NCBI GenBank assembly: GCA_025464095.1
Contig: JAODMF010000010.1
Location: forward strand, 1-51,779
Length of the DNA stretch: 51,779 bases
Direction of reading: 5' to 3'
Source: Glaciihabitans sp.
GTDB taxonomy: Bacteria > Actinomycetota > Actinomycetes > Actinomycetales > Microbacteriaceae
The notes beneath the pieces were generated by a model. The model was not told the origin of the DNA. It worked only from the letters and a program-made list of their open reading frames with translations, and did no database searches. A program made the translations under genes and the position numbers. Positions 1 through 7,969 of the stretch are shown here, piece by piece (the first letter of the stretch is position 1; every line of letters starts with the position of its first letter).

Positions 1-163
1 TAAGCAGCAGGACGTTCGTCCGATCATCAAACTCCGTTCCACCGCCGGCACCGGTTACACCTATGTGACCAAGAAGAACCGTCGTAACGACCCCGACCGT
101 CTCGTGCTCAAGAAGTACGACCCCATCGTGCGCAAGCACGTCGAATTCCGCGAGGAGCGCTAA
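1..163 (+). CDS. rpmG: Large ribosomal subunit protein bL33 (5' end cut off)
   Basis: Reading from base 2, the frame gives a bL33 protein from its Gln-Asp-Val-Arg-Pro start region to the C-terminal FREER and the TAA at 161-163. The family is about 55 residues long, so only the start codon and one or two codons lie before the window. No cysteine pairs are present, so this is the zinc-independent (C-minus) form of L33. The rpsN gene begins 4 bases downstream and also encodes a zinc-independent form. Such pairs, often with rpmB, are commonly Zur-controlled in actinobacteria. The promoter is outside the window, so that regulation is inference. Confidence 0.93.
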   Translation, partial: KQQDVRPIIKLRSTAGTGYTYVTKKNRRNDPDRLVLKKYDPIVRKHVEFREER

Positions 164-167
164 GCAC

Positions 168-473
168 ATGGCCAAGAAGAGCAAGATCGCCAAGAACGAC
201 CAGCGCGCGGTCATCGTCGCGCGGTACGCCGCAAAGCGTCTGGAGCTGAAGAAGGCTCTCGTCGACCCGGCCGGCACGGATGAGTCCCGCGAGGCCGCCC
301 GCATCGGCCTGCAGAAGCTTCCCCGCGACGCTTCGCCGGTGCGCCTGCGCGGCCGCGACGCCATCGATGGACGCCCCCGTGGCTACCTCAGCCAGTTTGG
401 GATTTCGCGCGTTCGCTTCCGCGATATGGCACACCGGGGCGAATTGCCCGGAATAACCAAGTCAAGCTGGTAG
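168..473 (+). CDS. rpsN: Small ribosomal subunit protein uS14, zinc-independent
   Basis: The 101-residue protein starts [13 protein letters not shown] and ends [11 protein letters not shown], the full length of the long S14 type that assembles into the 30S head near the 16S rRNA 3' domain. It lacks the CxxC...CxxC zinc ribbon of the short (about 61-residue) S14. The ATG at 168 lies 4 bases after the rpmG stop, so the two genes are co-transcribed. Pairing with a zinc-free L33 suggests a zinc-sparing ribosomal operon. Whether the genome holds zinc-binding paralogs cannot be seen here. Confidence 0.95.
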   Translation: MAKKSKIAKNDQRAVIVARYAAKRLELKKALVDPAGTDESREAARIGLQKLPRDASPVRLRGRDAIDGRPRGYLSQFGISRVRFRDMAHRGELPGITKSSW

Positions 474-476
474 GTT

Positions 477-499
477 CGAGGCGGTTCTACAGCGCCTCG
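477..499 (+). terminator. Possible weak terminator after rpsN
   Basis: A perfect 7-bp inverted repeat (CGAGGCG / CGCCTCG) with a 9-nt loop begins just after the rpsN stop codon. There is no clear U tract, so it could be a weak or factor-assisted terminator separating rpsN from the HU gene. Confidence 0.35.
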
Positions 500-547
500 G
501 CCTGCCGGAACTGCCTCTAATTGCACAAGGTCCGAGGAGGACAACTC

Positions 548-835
548 ATGGCTGACAAGTCACTGAACCGCACTGAGCTCGTCGCAGCAGTTGCTGCCGA
601 GTCTGGCCAGAGCCAGGCCGCCGTCAACGGTGTTCTTGACGCGCTTTTCTCGACCCTCTCCACCACGGTGAAAGAGGGAACCAAGGTCACGATTCCGGGC
701 TGGCTCGCAGTCGAGCGCACCCACCGTGCCGCTCGCGCGGGTCGCAACCCGCAGACGGGTGAGGCTATCCAGATCGCCGCAAGCTATGGCGTGAAGATTA
801 GCGCCGGCAGCAAGCTGAAGGCCGCCGCCAAGTAA
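548..835 (+). CDS. HU-family DNA-binding protein
   Basis: The 95-residue product begins MADKSLNRTELVAAVA and has the HU/IHF fold signature: a helical N-terminal dimerisation half (residues 1-45), then the beta arm with G-(W)-L-A-V-E-R and the R-A-A-R-x-G-R-N-P-Q-T-G segment whose Asn-Pro intercalates DNA. An upstream in-frame ATG at 521 would add nine residues, but GGAGG at 536-540 sits correctly for 548, which also gives the usual HU length. HU bends and compacts the nucleoid. It stands alone between a weak hairpin and a strong terminator, so it is probably monocistronic. Confidence 0.93.
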   Translation: MADKSLNRTELVAAVAAESGQSQAAVNGVLDALFSTLSTTVKEGTKVTIPGWLAVERTHRAARAGRNPQTGEAIQIAASYGVKISAGSKLKAAAK

Positions 836-856
836 CACCTGTCTTTACAGACTCCT

Positions 857-900
857 GAACAGGAGCGCACACCTTCGGGTGCGCGCTCCTGTTCTCGTTT
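857..900 (+). terminator. Rho-independent terminator of the HU gene
   Basis: A 17-bp stem with a single A-C mismatch (857-873 / 878-894) is closed by a C(UUCG)G tetraloop and followed by a short T-rich run. It lies about 20 bases after the HU stop. Confidence 0.9.
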
Positions 901-1034
901 GTGGCCCGACGCCGCGGGCCTGTCGCCGTGGGCCGACTCCCGGCCCGGCCTCCTGACCCGCGGGATTCCCGCGCCAGGTCACCCCTGAGGTCCCGCGAAT
1001 GCCCTGCGTTCTCCTCGGCCCCAGCTGGCGCGCG

Positions 1035-1040
1035 TAAACT
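1035..1040 (+). promoter_or_regulatory. Candidate leaderless -10 element for the CopD-CtaG gene
   Basis: TAAACT matches TANNNT and ends 6 bases before the GTG start at 1047. No Shine-Dalgarno sequence fits in that gap. This is the spacing expected when transcription starts at the start codon. A CGCGGG-N3-CCCGCG inverted repeat at 959-973 lies upstream and might be an operator, but that is speculative. Confidence 0.5.
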
Positions 1041-1046
1041 CAACCC

Positions 1047-3020
1047 GTGCCACGAATCGCCCGGATCGCGGGTCCTGCCCTTCTGCTGTTCGTGGCCTTC
1101 GTCGCACTGTTCGCCTCGCTGGCCTACGGCGGCGGAGCACAGGCGCCGCTCGCCGCCGACCCCGGTCCGGTCGTTCTTTACGGTCTGCCCATCGCGAAGA
1201 TGCTGGTCAACCTCGGCGCCGCGGGAACGATCGGTGCGCTCACCCTGGCCTGCTTCGCGTTCGCGAGCAAGAAGCCCGAGTTCGGTCGCGCGCTGGATGT
1301 CGCCGCCGGCTCCGCGGCGGTATGGGCCGTCGCATCCGCTGCCACCGGCTTCTTCACCTTCCAGAGTGTGTACGGGGTCCCCATCACCCTGGACAATCGC
1401 TTCGGTGACCTGCTCTCCGCCTTCATGTCCACGACCGAGCTGGGGCAGGCCTGGCTCGGCACGACGCTCATCGCAGCGGCGCTCACCGTTCTCTGCTTCG
1501 CCGTGCGCAACCAGACGGCCGTTGCGTTCATCGCCGTGGGCGCGATTATCGGACTGGTGCCGATGTCGCTGCAGGGTCACGCGGGTGGAACCGCCGACCA
1601 CGACGCGGCCACGACATCCATCTGGCTGCACGTTCTGTTTGCCGCAATCTGGCTCGGCGGGCTGCTGACAATCGTGCTGGCGCGCTCCACAATCGAGAAG
1701 AACCGGCTCGTCCCGGTGATGGAGCGGTACTCCACTTTTGCCCTGATCGCGTTCATCGTGGTGGCGGCATCCGGATACGTGAACGCGCAGATTCGCGTCG
1801 AGACGCTGGCCAACCTGCTGACGCCGTACGGCATCCTCGTACTCGTCAAGACGTTCACCCTGTGCGCGCTCGGCATTTTCGGTGTGGTGCAGCGGCGGTT
1901 CCTGATTGCGCGGATGCAGGCCAAACCGAAACACACTCCCCGCTACTTTTGGGCGCTGGTCGCGGCGGAACTCGCCTTCATGGGTATCGCGTCCGGTGTC
2001 GCGGCGGCACTGGCCCGCACCGCGGACCCCAAGCTCGATGTGCCCGCTTCCCAGCTGACCGACCCGACGCCAGCCGAGTTCCTCACTGGAGCAGCGCTAC
2101 CCCCGCCGCCCAGCTTCGCGAACTACGTTCTGCTCTGGAACTTCGACCTGCTGTGGATCCTCGTCTGCGCGTTCGGCATCTTCTTTTACATCGCGGGCGT
2201 GGTCCGCCTGCACCGCCGCGGCGACAAGTGGCCGGTCTACCGCACCGTGCTCTGGGTCGCCGGCATGCTGTTGCTGTTCTGGATTACCAACGGCGGCATC
2301 AACGCCTACGAGAAGTACCTCTTCAGCGCGCACATGCTCGGCCACATGATCCTGGGCATGGCGGTGCCGGTGCTGCTCGTGCCAGGGGCGCCGATCACCC
2401 TTGCGCTGCGCGCCATCCGCAAGCGCTCGGATGCCAGTCGCGGCCCGCGGGAGTGGATCCTGCTGCTCGTGCACTCGAGGTACTTCCGCCTGCTCGCGAA
2501 CCCGATCGTGGCGGCCGGCCTGTTCGCGGGATCCCTGCTGGTCTTCTACTACACGCCGCTGTTGAGCTGGGCGACGACGGACCACATCGGGCACGAATGG
2601 ATGATCATCCACTTCGTCGCCGTCGGCTACCTGTTCGTGCAGTCGCTGATCGGCATCGACCCGGTGCCGTATCGACCTCCCTACCCGCTGCGGCTGCTCA
2701 TCCTGCTGGGCACGATGGCGTTCCACGCCTTCTTCGGGCTGAGCCTGCTGACCGGAACGGGGCTGCTGCTTTCCAACTGGTATGGGGCGATGGGCTGGCA
2801 CTACGGTGTTTCGGCGATCGCCGACCAGCAGATCGGTGGCGGCATCGCCTGGAGTGTCGGCGAATTGCCGACCATCACGCTGGCCATCGTGGTGGCGCTG
2901 ATGTGGGCGCGCAGCGACAAGCGGGAGGCGACGCGGTACGACCGCAGGGCCGACCGCGATGGCGATGCGGAGCTGGCGGAGTACAACGCGATGCTCGCGC
3001 GACGCGGAGCGGCGAAGTAA
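1047..3020 (+). CDS. Fused CopD-type copper protein / CtaG cytochrome c oxidase assembly protein
   Basis: The 657-residue polytopic membrane protein has two halves. Residues about 1-310 resemble CopD, with several transmembrane segments and a His-containing loop (HAGGTADHD) before WLHVLFAAIWLGGL. Residues about 350-640 resemble the Caa3_CtaG domain, with HMLGHMILGMAVPVLLV and histidine-bearing helices (HIGHEWMIIH). In actinobacteria such fusions are annotated as bifunctional copper uptake/oxidase assembly proteins that deliver copper to haem-copper oxidases. The first possible start, GTG 1047, has no ribosome-binding site, in keeping with leaderless expression. The gene ends at a very strong bidirectional terminator. 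Function is by family only. Confidence 0.85.
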   Translation: MPRIARIAGPALLLFVAFVALFASLAYGGGAQAPLAADPGPVVLYGLPIAKMLVNLGAAGTIGALTLACFAFASKKPEFGRALDVAAGSAAVWAVASAATGFFTFQSVYGVPITLDNRFGDLLSAFMSTTELGQAWLGTTLIAAALTVLCFAVRNQTAVAFIAVGAIIGLVPMSLQGHAGGTADHDAATTSIWLHVLFAAIWLGGLLTIVLARSTIEKNRLVPVMERYSTFALIAFIVVAASGYVNAQIRVETLANLLTPYGILVLVKTFTLCALGIFGVVQRRFLIARMQAKPKHTPRYFWALVAAELAFMGIASGVAAALARTADPKLDVPASQLTDPTPAEFLTGAALPPPPSFANYVLLWNFDLLWILVCAFGIFFYIAGVVRLHRRGDKWPVYRTVLWVAGMLLLFWITNGGINAYEKYLFSAHMLGHMILGMAVPVLLVPGAPITLALRAIRKRSDASRGPREWILLLVHSRYFRLLANPIVAAGLFAGSLLVFYYTPLLSWATTDHIGHEWMIIHFVAVGYLFVQSLIGIDPVPYRPPYPLRLLILLGTMAFHAFFGLSLLTGTGLLLSNWYGAMGWHYGVSAIADQQIGGGIAWSVGELPTITLAIVVALMWARSDKREATRYDRRADRDGDAELAEYNAMLARRGAAK

Positions 3021-3021
3021 T

Positions 3022-3098
3022 CCCCACCGCGGAGGACGACACGCCGCGGGAGGCGCGCCGCGCACCCGCAGGGCGGCGTGTCGTCCTCCGCGGTGGGG
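3022..3098. terminator. Bidirectional terminator with a perfect 26-bp stem
   Basis: Bases 3022-3047 and 3073-3098 are perfect inverted repeats separated by a 25-nt GC-rich loop. The element fills the gap between two convergent genes (stops at 3020 and 3101), so it can terminate both transcripts. Confidence 0.85.
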
Positions 3099-3100
3099 GG

Positions 3101-4078
3101 TCAGTCGTACTGGGCCTTGATGTACAGCTCGCCATCGGGCAGGAAGCTGATGACGTACGACACGGTGAAGGTCACGTCCTTGTCGAACGTGGTGATCGTT
3201 CCATCGAAGAGCGACTGGACTCTCACGGTGAGGCGAGCCGAGGCATCCGTGTTGGGCACGAGCCAGGTTCCGGATGTCTGCCCCGGCACGATCTGGACGT
3301 CGGGGTAGGCATGCATCTTCCAAGTCGGCGTCGACACCACCCGGTTATCGAAGGTCTGGCCGAACGGACAGCCGGTCGGCAGCAGCACCCGCTGCGTGGC
3401 GCATTTCGCGAGAAACTCGCGCACCTGCTTGTTGACTTCGGCGACGAAGGCGGGGGCGGCCTGCACGTTCACCTGCACGCTGCTCACGCTCTGCGGGTCG
3501 GTGACGGGCGTCGCGATCGGGTCGGCGGTGAGAAACTCCGACCTGTGGTCGAACGTGTACAAACCAGGAACGAACACGGCGTAACGGCTGGGGGCGTCGG
3601 CTTTCGCCTTTGACGTGAGGGTCACCCCGTTGGCCCGAAAACTCTGGTCGTGCAGGGGCGTAACAGCAACCGTGGCGAGCGGTGAGGTCTCGAACGACCA
3701 CGAGGTGAAGAGCCCGAGGAACGCACCCGTTCGCTTGACCCGGTACTGCGTCTGGCCCTCCTGGTCGCCCATTCGGTAGCTGTACGAGACGGTGTGCACG
3801 TCGCCGGGACCGGTGATGTCGCTCAGTTGCCGGATGCCGCTCAGCGTGCCCAGGGCGGCATCCGTCAGCAGCTCGGTCGAGACGCCCGTGCTGGTGAGCA
3901 CGCCCGGCAGGCTGCGGGCCGTGGTCGCGTCGTGGCGTTTGAGCGCATCGAGGTAGCTGGCGACGAAGCCGCCAGCGCTGTACAGGGAGGAGTTGAGCGA
4001 CAGGACGGTGATGCCGAACGCGGCACCCAGCAGAAGGAATGCGGCGACCCAGTAGATCGTCACGCGTTGCATGCCCAC
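3101..4078 (-). CDS. Membrane-anchored extracytoplasmic protein of unknown function
   Basis: The 325-residue product starts with a short basic segment and one hydrophobic helix (residues about 8-28, YWVAAFLLLGAAFGITVL). The rest is a beta-rich, soluble region that would lie outside the membrane. Two cysteines spaced in CATQRVLLPTGC could form a disulfide there. I do not recognise a named domain. Residues 35-90 resemble the small domain after the helix in actinobacterial proteins that accumulate stress-related ligands, but this is weak. The start is GTG at 4078; an ATG two codons in is an alternative. It is monocistronic, convergent with the CopD-CtaG gene, and shares its terminator. Confidence 0.7.
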   Translation of the reverse strand: MGMQRVTIYWVAAFLLLGAAFGITVLSLNSSLYSAGGFVASYLDALKRHDATTARSLPGVLTSTGVSTELLTDAALGTLSGIRQLSDITGPGDVHTVSYSYRMGDQEGQTQYRVKRTGAFLGLFTSWSFETSPLATVAVTPLHDQSFRANGVTLTSKAKADAPSRYAVFVPGLYTFDHRSEFLTADPIATPVTDPQSVSSVQVNVQAAPAFVAEVNKQVREFLAKCATQRVLLPTGCPFGQTFDNRVVSTPTWKMHAYPDVQIVPGQTSGTWLVPNTDASARLTVRVQSLFDGTITTFDKDVTFTVSYVISFLPDGELYIKAQYD

Positions 4079-4172
4079 ATCCTAAGCGGGCTGTCTGGAT
4101 GCGCCGAGACCACAGGCCGCCCGTGGCGAAGCCGATCGACCGGAGCGCGCGGGTAGCCTTGAGTTACCGCCT

Positions 4173-5477
4173 GTGCCCGATTGGATGCCCGTGACCGACC
4201 TAACGCTCTCACCCGAGCAGCAGGCCGTCTTCGATGCGATCGAGACCACACGCGAGAGCATCTTCGTGACCGGTCGCGCCGGCACCGGAAAGTCGACGCT
4301 TCTCAACCATCTCTCCTGGCACACCTCGAAGCAGGTTGTCATCTGTGCGCCGACGGGCGTGGCGGCGCTGAACGTCGGCGGGCAGACCATCCACTCGCTC
4401 TTCCGGCTGCCGATCGGCGTGATCGCCGACCATGACATCGACCAGGGCGCCGAACTGCGCAAGCTGCTCAACACGATCGACACCCTGGTGATCGACGAGG
4501 TATCCATGGTCAACGCCGACCTGCTGGATGCCGTCGACCGTAGCCTGCGGCAGGCACGCCAACGCCCGCACGAGGCGTTCGGCGGTGTGCAGGTCGTGCT
4601 GTTCGGCGACCCGTACCAGCTCGCGCCCGTACCGGGGGATGCCGACGAACGCGCCTATTTTGACGACCAGTACCGCTCGATGTGGTTCTTCGATGCGAAG
4701 GTCTGGGACCAGGCCGACCTGCGTATCTACGAGTTGACGACGATCCACCGCCAGCACGAGGACGAGTTCAAGTACATGCTGAACGCAGTGCGGCACGGCA
4801 TGGTCACGGCCGAAATCGCGGGTCGCCTCAATGAGGTCGGGGCGCGACCCGCCCCCACGGATGGCGCGATCACCCTCGCGACCACGAACAGCACGGTCAC
4901 CCGCATCAACGCGAGCGAGTTGCAGCGGTTGCCTGGCCGGATGCTGACGGCTAAGGCTGAGATCAGCGGCGAGTTCGGCGGTCGCGCGTACCCGGCCGAC
5001 GAGGCACTGGACCTGAAGGTGGGCGCGCAGGTCATGTTCCTGCGAAACGACGCCGACCAGCGCTGGGTCAACGGCAGCATCGGCATCGTGCGGAAGATCG
5101 ACACGACCGTCTGGGTCGATGTGGATGGCGAGACGCACCAGGTGCAGCCGGCCACTTGGGAGAAGTACCGGTACTCCTACTCGGCGGCCACGAAGTCGTT
5201 GAAGAAAGATATCGTCGCGGAGTTCCAGCAGTTTCCCTTGCGGCTGGCGTGGGCGGTCACCATCCACAAGTCGCAGGGAAAGACCTACGACCGTGCGATC
5301 GTCGACCTCGGGCAGCGTTCGTTCGCACCCGGGCAGACCTACGTCGCGCTCAGCCGAATCACCGAGCTGGAGGGGCTATTTCTCACCCGGCCGCTGCGAC
5401 CGTCCGACATCATCGTCGACGAGAACGTGCAGCGGTTCATGTCGCGGGCGGTCGCGATTCCGGGTATTCGCGCGTAG
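4173..5477 (+). CDS. Pif1/RecD-like superfamily 1 DNA helicase
   Basis: The 434-residue protein contains the SF1B helicase motifs in order: Walker A GRAGTGKST (residues about 33-41), motif Ia CAPTGVAALN, Walker B VIDEVSMV (about 108-115), motif III FGDPYQLAPV, and motifs V/VI TIHKSQGKTYDRA and YVALSRIT near the C-terminus. This matches Pif1-type 5'-3' DNA helicases used in replication-fork and recombination transactions. The length is short for the family, with no extra nuclease or accessory domain. The start used is GTG 4173; the internal GTG at 4191 is an alternative. It stands alone between two minus-strand genes. Confidence 0.9.
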   Translation: MPDWMPVTDLTLSPEQQAVFDAIETTRESIFVTGRAGTGKSTLLNHLSWHTSKQVVICAPTGVAALNVGGQTIHSLFRLPIGVIADHDIDQGAELRKLLNTIDTLVIDEVSMVNADLLDAVDRSLRQARQRPHEAFGGVQVVLFGDPYQLAPVPGDADERAYFDDQYRSMWFFDAKVWDQADLRIYELTTIHRQHEDEFKYMLNAVRHGMVTAEIAGRLNEVGARPAPTDGAITLATTNSTVTRINASELQRLPGRMLTAKAEISGEFGGRAYPADEALDLKVGAQVMFLRNDADQRWVNGSIGIVRKIDTTVWVDVDGETHQVQPATWEKYRYSYSAATKSLKKDIVAEFQQFPLRLAWAVTIHKSQGKTYDRAIVDLGQRSFAPGQTYVALSRITELEGLFLTRPLRPSDIIVDENVQRFMSRAVAIPGIRA

Positions 5478-5492
5478 CCGGCACCGGCACGC

Positions 5493-6029
5493 TCAGTGTT
5501 GCCCGTGCTCCGGCAGGTTGACGGTGAGCCCGTGCGTGCCATGCGGCACCGCGAAGCGGCCGGCTTCGGTGCTGGCGAGCGCAGGGGTGGTCAGTGCGGC
5601 GACCACCGCGGCTCCCACCGCGAGTCCGGCAAGGTAGCGGGCCGCGCTCGGCGCACGGGGCGCCGCGCGGAAGTCCGTAGCCCGGCGAACGTGCACCGCC
5701 ATCACGACGGCGATGAAGAATTCCAGGAGCGACGCGACAGCGAGCGCGACAAAGCCAAGGGATGACGCGATCTCCGGTGTGCGGAATGCTGCGGCGATCG
5801 CCGCCAGGAGTCCCCACAGGATGGCGGGTACCACGGACCCGAACAGCACAGCGCGCGGATACTCGATGCGCTCGCGGGAGAAGGCGAGCACGCCCCAGGT
5901 GAGTTCGATCAGGCCGATGAGCGCCTCGGCCACGCCGACGGGAAGAGGAGAGCTGATGACCAGTGCCAGGTGAATCATGCCGGCACCGACCGCCGCGAAG
6001 GCCAGCCAGGTGCGAGTGATCGACGACAC
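5493..6029 (-). CDS. Small multi-pass membrane protein, function unknown
   Basis: The 178-residue product has about five hydrophobic stretches (for example TWLAFAAVGAGMIHLALVI and ASLLEFFIAVVMAVHV) and a C-terminal tail ending NLPEHGQH. I recognise no named family. I chose the GTG at 6029 because AGAGGGG lies 7 bases before it; the ATG at 6053 lacks such a site and would add eight residues. It follows the DUF4383 gene in the same orientation with a small gap, so the two are probably one operon. Both may be envelope proteins of similar origin. Confidence 0.65.
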   Translation of the reverse strand: MSSITRTWLAFAAVGAGMIHLALVISSPLPVGVAEALIGLIELTWGVLAFSRERIEYPRAVLFGSVVPAILWGLLAAIAAAFRTPEIASSLGFVALAVASLLEFFIAVVMAVHVRRATDFRAAPRAPSAARYLAGLAVGAAVVAALTTPALASTEAGRFAVPHGTHGLTVNLPEHGQH

Positions 6030-6056
6030 TGCCCGTTCCCCTCTTCCCGTCATCCG

Positions 6057-6464
6057 CTAGACGGTCGCCGCGCGAGAGCTGCGCTCGGCTCCGAGGCCGA
6101 CTGCGAGCAGCAGGACGGCGCTGGCGAAGTGCAGCACGTTGTCGGCGGCATTGATGGCGAGGATGTTCGCGCTCGTCCCGACCAGGAACAGCCCGATGAT
6201 GCCGAGCAGCAGGTACGCCGCACCGACAGTCGTGTTGGTGGCCCGGGCGGCCCGAACGCTGGACAGTCCGGCGATCAAGAGCGCTGCGCCGATGAGCAGG
6301 TGAGCCACGTTGTGGAAAATGTTGACTTCGAAGAGCCCGAGGATTTTGCCCCCGCTGGTGGCGAAGAAGCCGACACCCATCGTGTAGAAGAATCCGAGAA
6401 CTCCGACGAGAAGGTAAACCGCGCCGAAGATGACTGCCAGCAGGCGGTTCGGTGACTTGGACAT
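6057..6464 (-). CDS. DUF4383 family membrane protein
   Basis: The 135-residue protein has four predicted membrane helices and the family pattern NRLLAVIFGAVYLLVGVLGF at the start, FEVNIFHNVAHLLIGAALL in the middle and NVLHFASAVLLLAVGL at the end. DUF4383 proteins are common small actinobacterial membrane proteins with no assigned function. The ATG at 6464 was chosen because AGGAGG lies 8 bases upstream; the frame runs open for another 23 codons. It is the first gene of a probable two-gene operon with the small membrane protein at 5493-6029. Confidence 0.85.
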   Translation of the reverse strand: MSKSPNRLLAVIFGAVYLLVGVLGFFYTMGVGFFATSGGKILGLFEVNIFHNVAHLLIGAALLIAGLSSVRAARATNTTVGAAYLLLGIIGLFLVGTSANILAINAADNVLHFASAVLLLAVGLGAERSSRAATV

Positions 6465-6630
6465 GATGTATTGCCTCCTGAGTGACGAGCGACCTGCCCG
6501 CCTCACACGATGATTCGTATTGGTGGCGCGCATCGATTGGTCAGGCCAGTCTGGCGGTCCGGGCGGTCATTCATCGCCATCTGGCAGGAATCCTGCTGCG
6601 CCTGCGCACGGCGAGGGGCACAGTTGACCT

Positions 6631-7164
6631 ATGCCAATTGTTCCCGATACCAAAGACTGGACCTGGGTCGTCGACCGGCCGTGCGCTGAGTGCGGATTCG
6701 ATGCCGCCACCGTGCAGGCGACGGATGTCTCGCGACTCCTGCTCGAGAACGCCGAGTCGTGGCAGACGGTGCTGGCCCGGGGCGAGGTGCGCCTGCGACC
6801 GGATGACTCCACCTGGTCCGCCCTCGAGTACGCCTGCCACGTGCGCGACGTGATGAAGCTCTACGACGTGCGCGTTCGGCTCATGCTCGAGGAGGAGAAC
6901 CCCCTCTTCGCCAACTGGGACCAGGATGCAACGGCAATCGCCGATAGCTACAACACGCAGAATCCTGCCGCGGTCGCCCGCGAATTGCAGGATGCCGCGA
7001 CCGCACTCGCCGCAACGTTCGACGGCGTGCAGGGCACGGCCTGGCAGCGGGTCGGCAGGCGCAGCGACGGAGCGAGCTTCACGGTGGAGTCCATCTCGAA
7101 GTACTTCTTCCACGACATCCACCATCACCTCTGGGATGTTCGTGACGCAGTGACTGCGCACTGA
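6631..7164 (+). CDS. DinB/YfiT-fold protein
   Basis: The 177-residue protein fits the DinB-like four-helix bundle that often carries a His-His-His metal site. A histidine follows YACHVRDVMKLYDVRVR (residues about 70-87) and a second cluster is HDIHHHLWDVRD near the C-terminus, the usual second and third ligand region. Actinobacterial relatives include mycothiol- or bacillithiol-linked thiol transferases, but nothing here assigns a substrate. The N-terminal tryptophan-rich segment WTWVVDRPCAECGFD is typical of the group. The gene is monocistronic, with an ATG start at 6631 and no clear ribosome-binding site. Confidence 0.8.
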   Translation: MPIVPDTKDWTWVVDRPCAECGFDAATVQATDVSRLLLENAESWQTVLARGEVRLRPDDSTWSALEYACHVRDVMKLYDVRVRLMLEEENPLFANWDQDATAIADSYNTQNPAAVARELQDAATALAATFDGVQGTAWQRVGRRSDGASFTVESISKYFFHDIHHHLWDVRDAVTAH

Positions 7165-7188
7165 CCGGCCGGGAAGCGGCAGGCCCGG

Positions 7189-7497
7189 TCAGGGCTGGGT
7201 GTGTGGCTCGGGCTCGCTGGTGAGCATTAGGCCCGACGCCTTGCCCGCGGCGACGATGAGGGCATCCACCCACTCGCGGTTGATCATCGCAACGCGAGAC
7301 CCGTGATAGTAGAAATGGATCGGCACGCCGTTGTCGATCCAGATAGCGTGGCGGCCGCTGCCGCGTTCGATGCCCTGCGCCCAGGAGAGGAAGAAGTCCT
7401 CGCGGCGACGAAGCTTCGTGCTGATAACAATCTGCAGGTGGGCCAGCACGCGATCGTCGAAATCGAATTCTTCGCCGTCATACCGGAGGGTTCCCAC
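7189..7497 (-). CDS. DUF7882 family protein
   Basis: The 102-residue product runs VGTLRYDGEEFDFDDR, continues with LAHLQIVISTKLRR, a DFFLSW segment, IWIDNGVPIHFYY, GSRVAMINREWVDAL, and a variable acidic tail. This is the DUF7882 pattern, which I know mainly from Microbacteriaceae, where many paralogs occur and function is unknown. The frame extends 63 codons further upstream, but GTG 7497 gives the conserved MGTL-like N-terminus, and AAAGGA precedes it by 5 bases. It is likely cytosolic, with no signal peptide or membrane segment. Confidence 0.8.
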   Translation of the reverse strand: MGTLRYDGEEFDFDDRVLAHLQIVISTKLRRREDFFLSWAQGIERGSGRHAIWIDNGVPIHFYYHGSRVAMINREWVDALIVAAGKASGLMLTSEPEPHTQP

Positions 7498-7654
7498 GTA
7501 TATCCTTTGCCGCAATTCCGCACGCGATGCGCGTGTCACCCCGCACCCTACCAACAACAACGTTTGCCGCCAGCCCCACGGGCGGCGATGCGGGAGGTAG
7601 CGTAGAAGAGGTCGCGCTGATGCGGCGGGGGAACCTGGAAGGAACAACTCTGCA

Positions 7655-7933
7655 GTGATAGTTAATCGACTGACCGTAGACGGCAAAGATTACTTCCTGC
7701 CCGAGCCGGTGACCGAGCTGCGCAACAAGATCCTCGAGGCGGTGCAGGCCGGCGGCGGCTATGTGAATATCCCGCCGCTTCGAACCGGACCGGGAGTGGA
7801 CATCCTGTTCTCACCGGGGCTGCCTGTGGTGTGGACCCAGCTGGATGTCGGGGGCGACGACCGGGACGAACCGGCTGAGCGTGACACGTCGTCCTTCGAC
7901 GAGGCAGACCTGCACGGGGACTCGTTCCGCTAA
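7655..7933 (+). CDS. Small protein of unknown function
   Basis: The 92-residue product starts IVNRLTVDGKDYFLP at GTG 7655, with GGAAGGA about 12 bases upstream. Residues 1-65 look like a small alpha/beta domain (TELRNKILEAVQAGGGYVNIP, then VDILFSPGLPVVW). The last 25 residues are acidic and probably disordered. No cysteines, signal peptide or membrane helix are present. It is divergent from the DUF7882 gene across 157 bases and convergent with the EAL gene. I do not recognise a family. Confidence 0.6.
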   Translation: MIVNRLTVDGKDYFLPEPVTELRNKILEAVQAGGGYVNIPPLRTGPGVDILFSPGLPVVWTQLDVGGDDRDEPAERDTSSFDEADLHGDSFR

Positions 7934-7969
7934 GGAAGCGACTTCCGCCCAGGAGGCTACGCCGACAGG

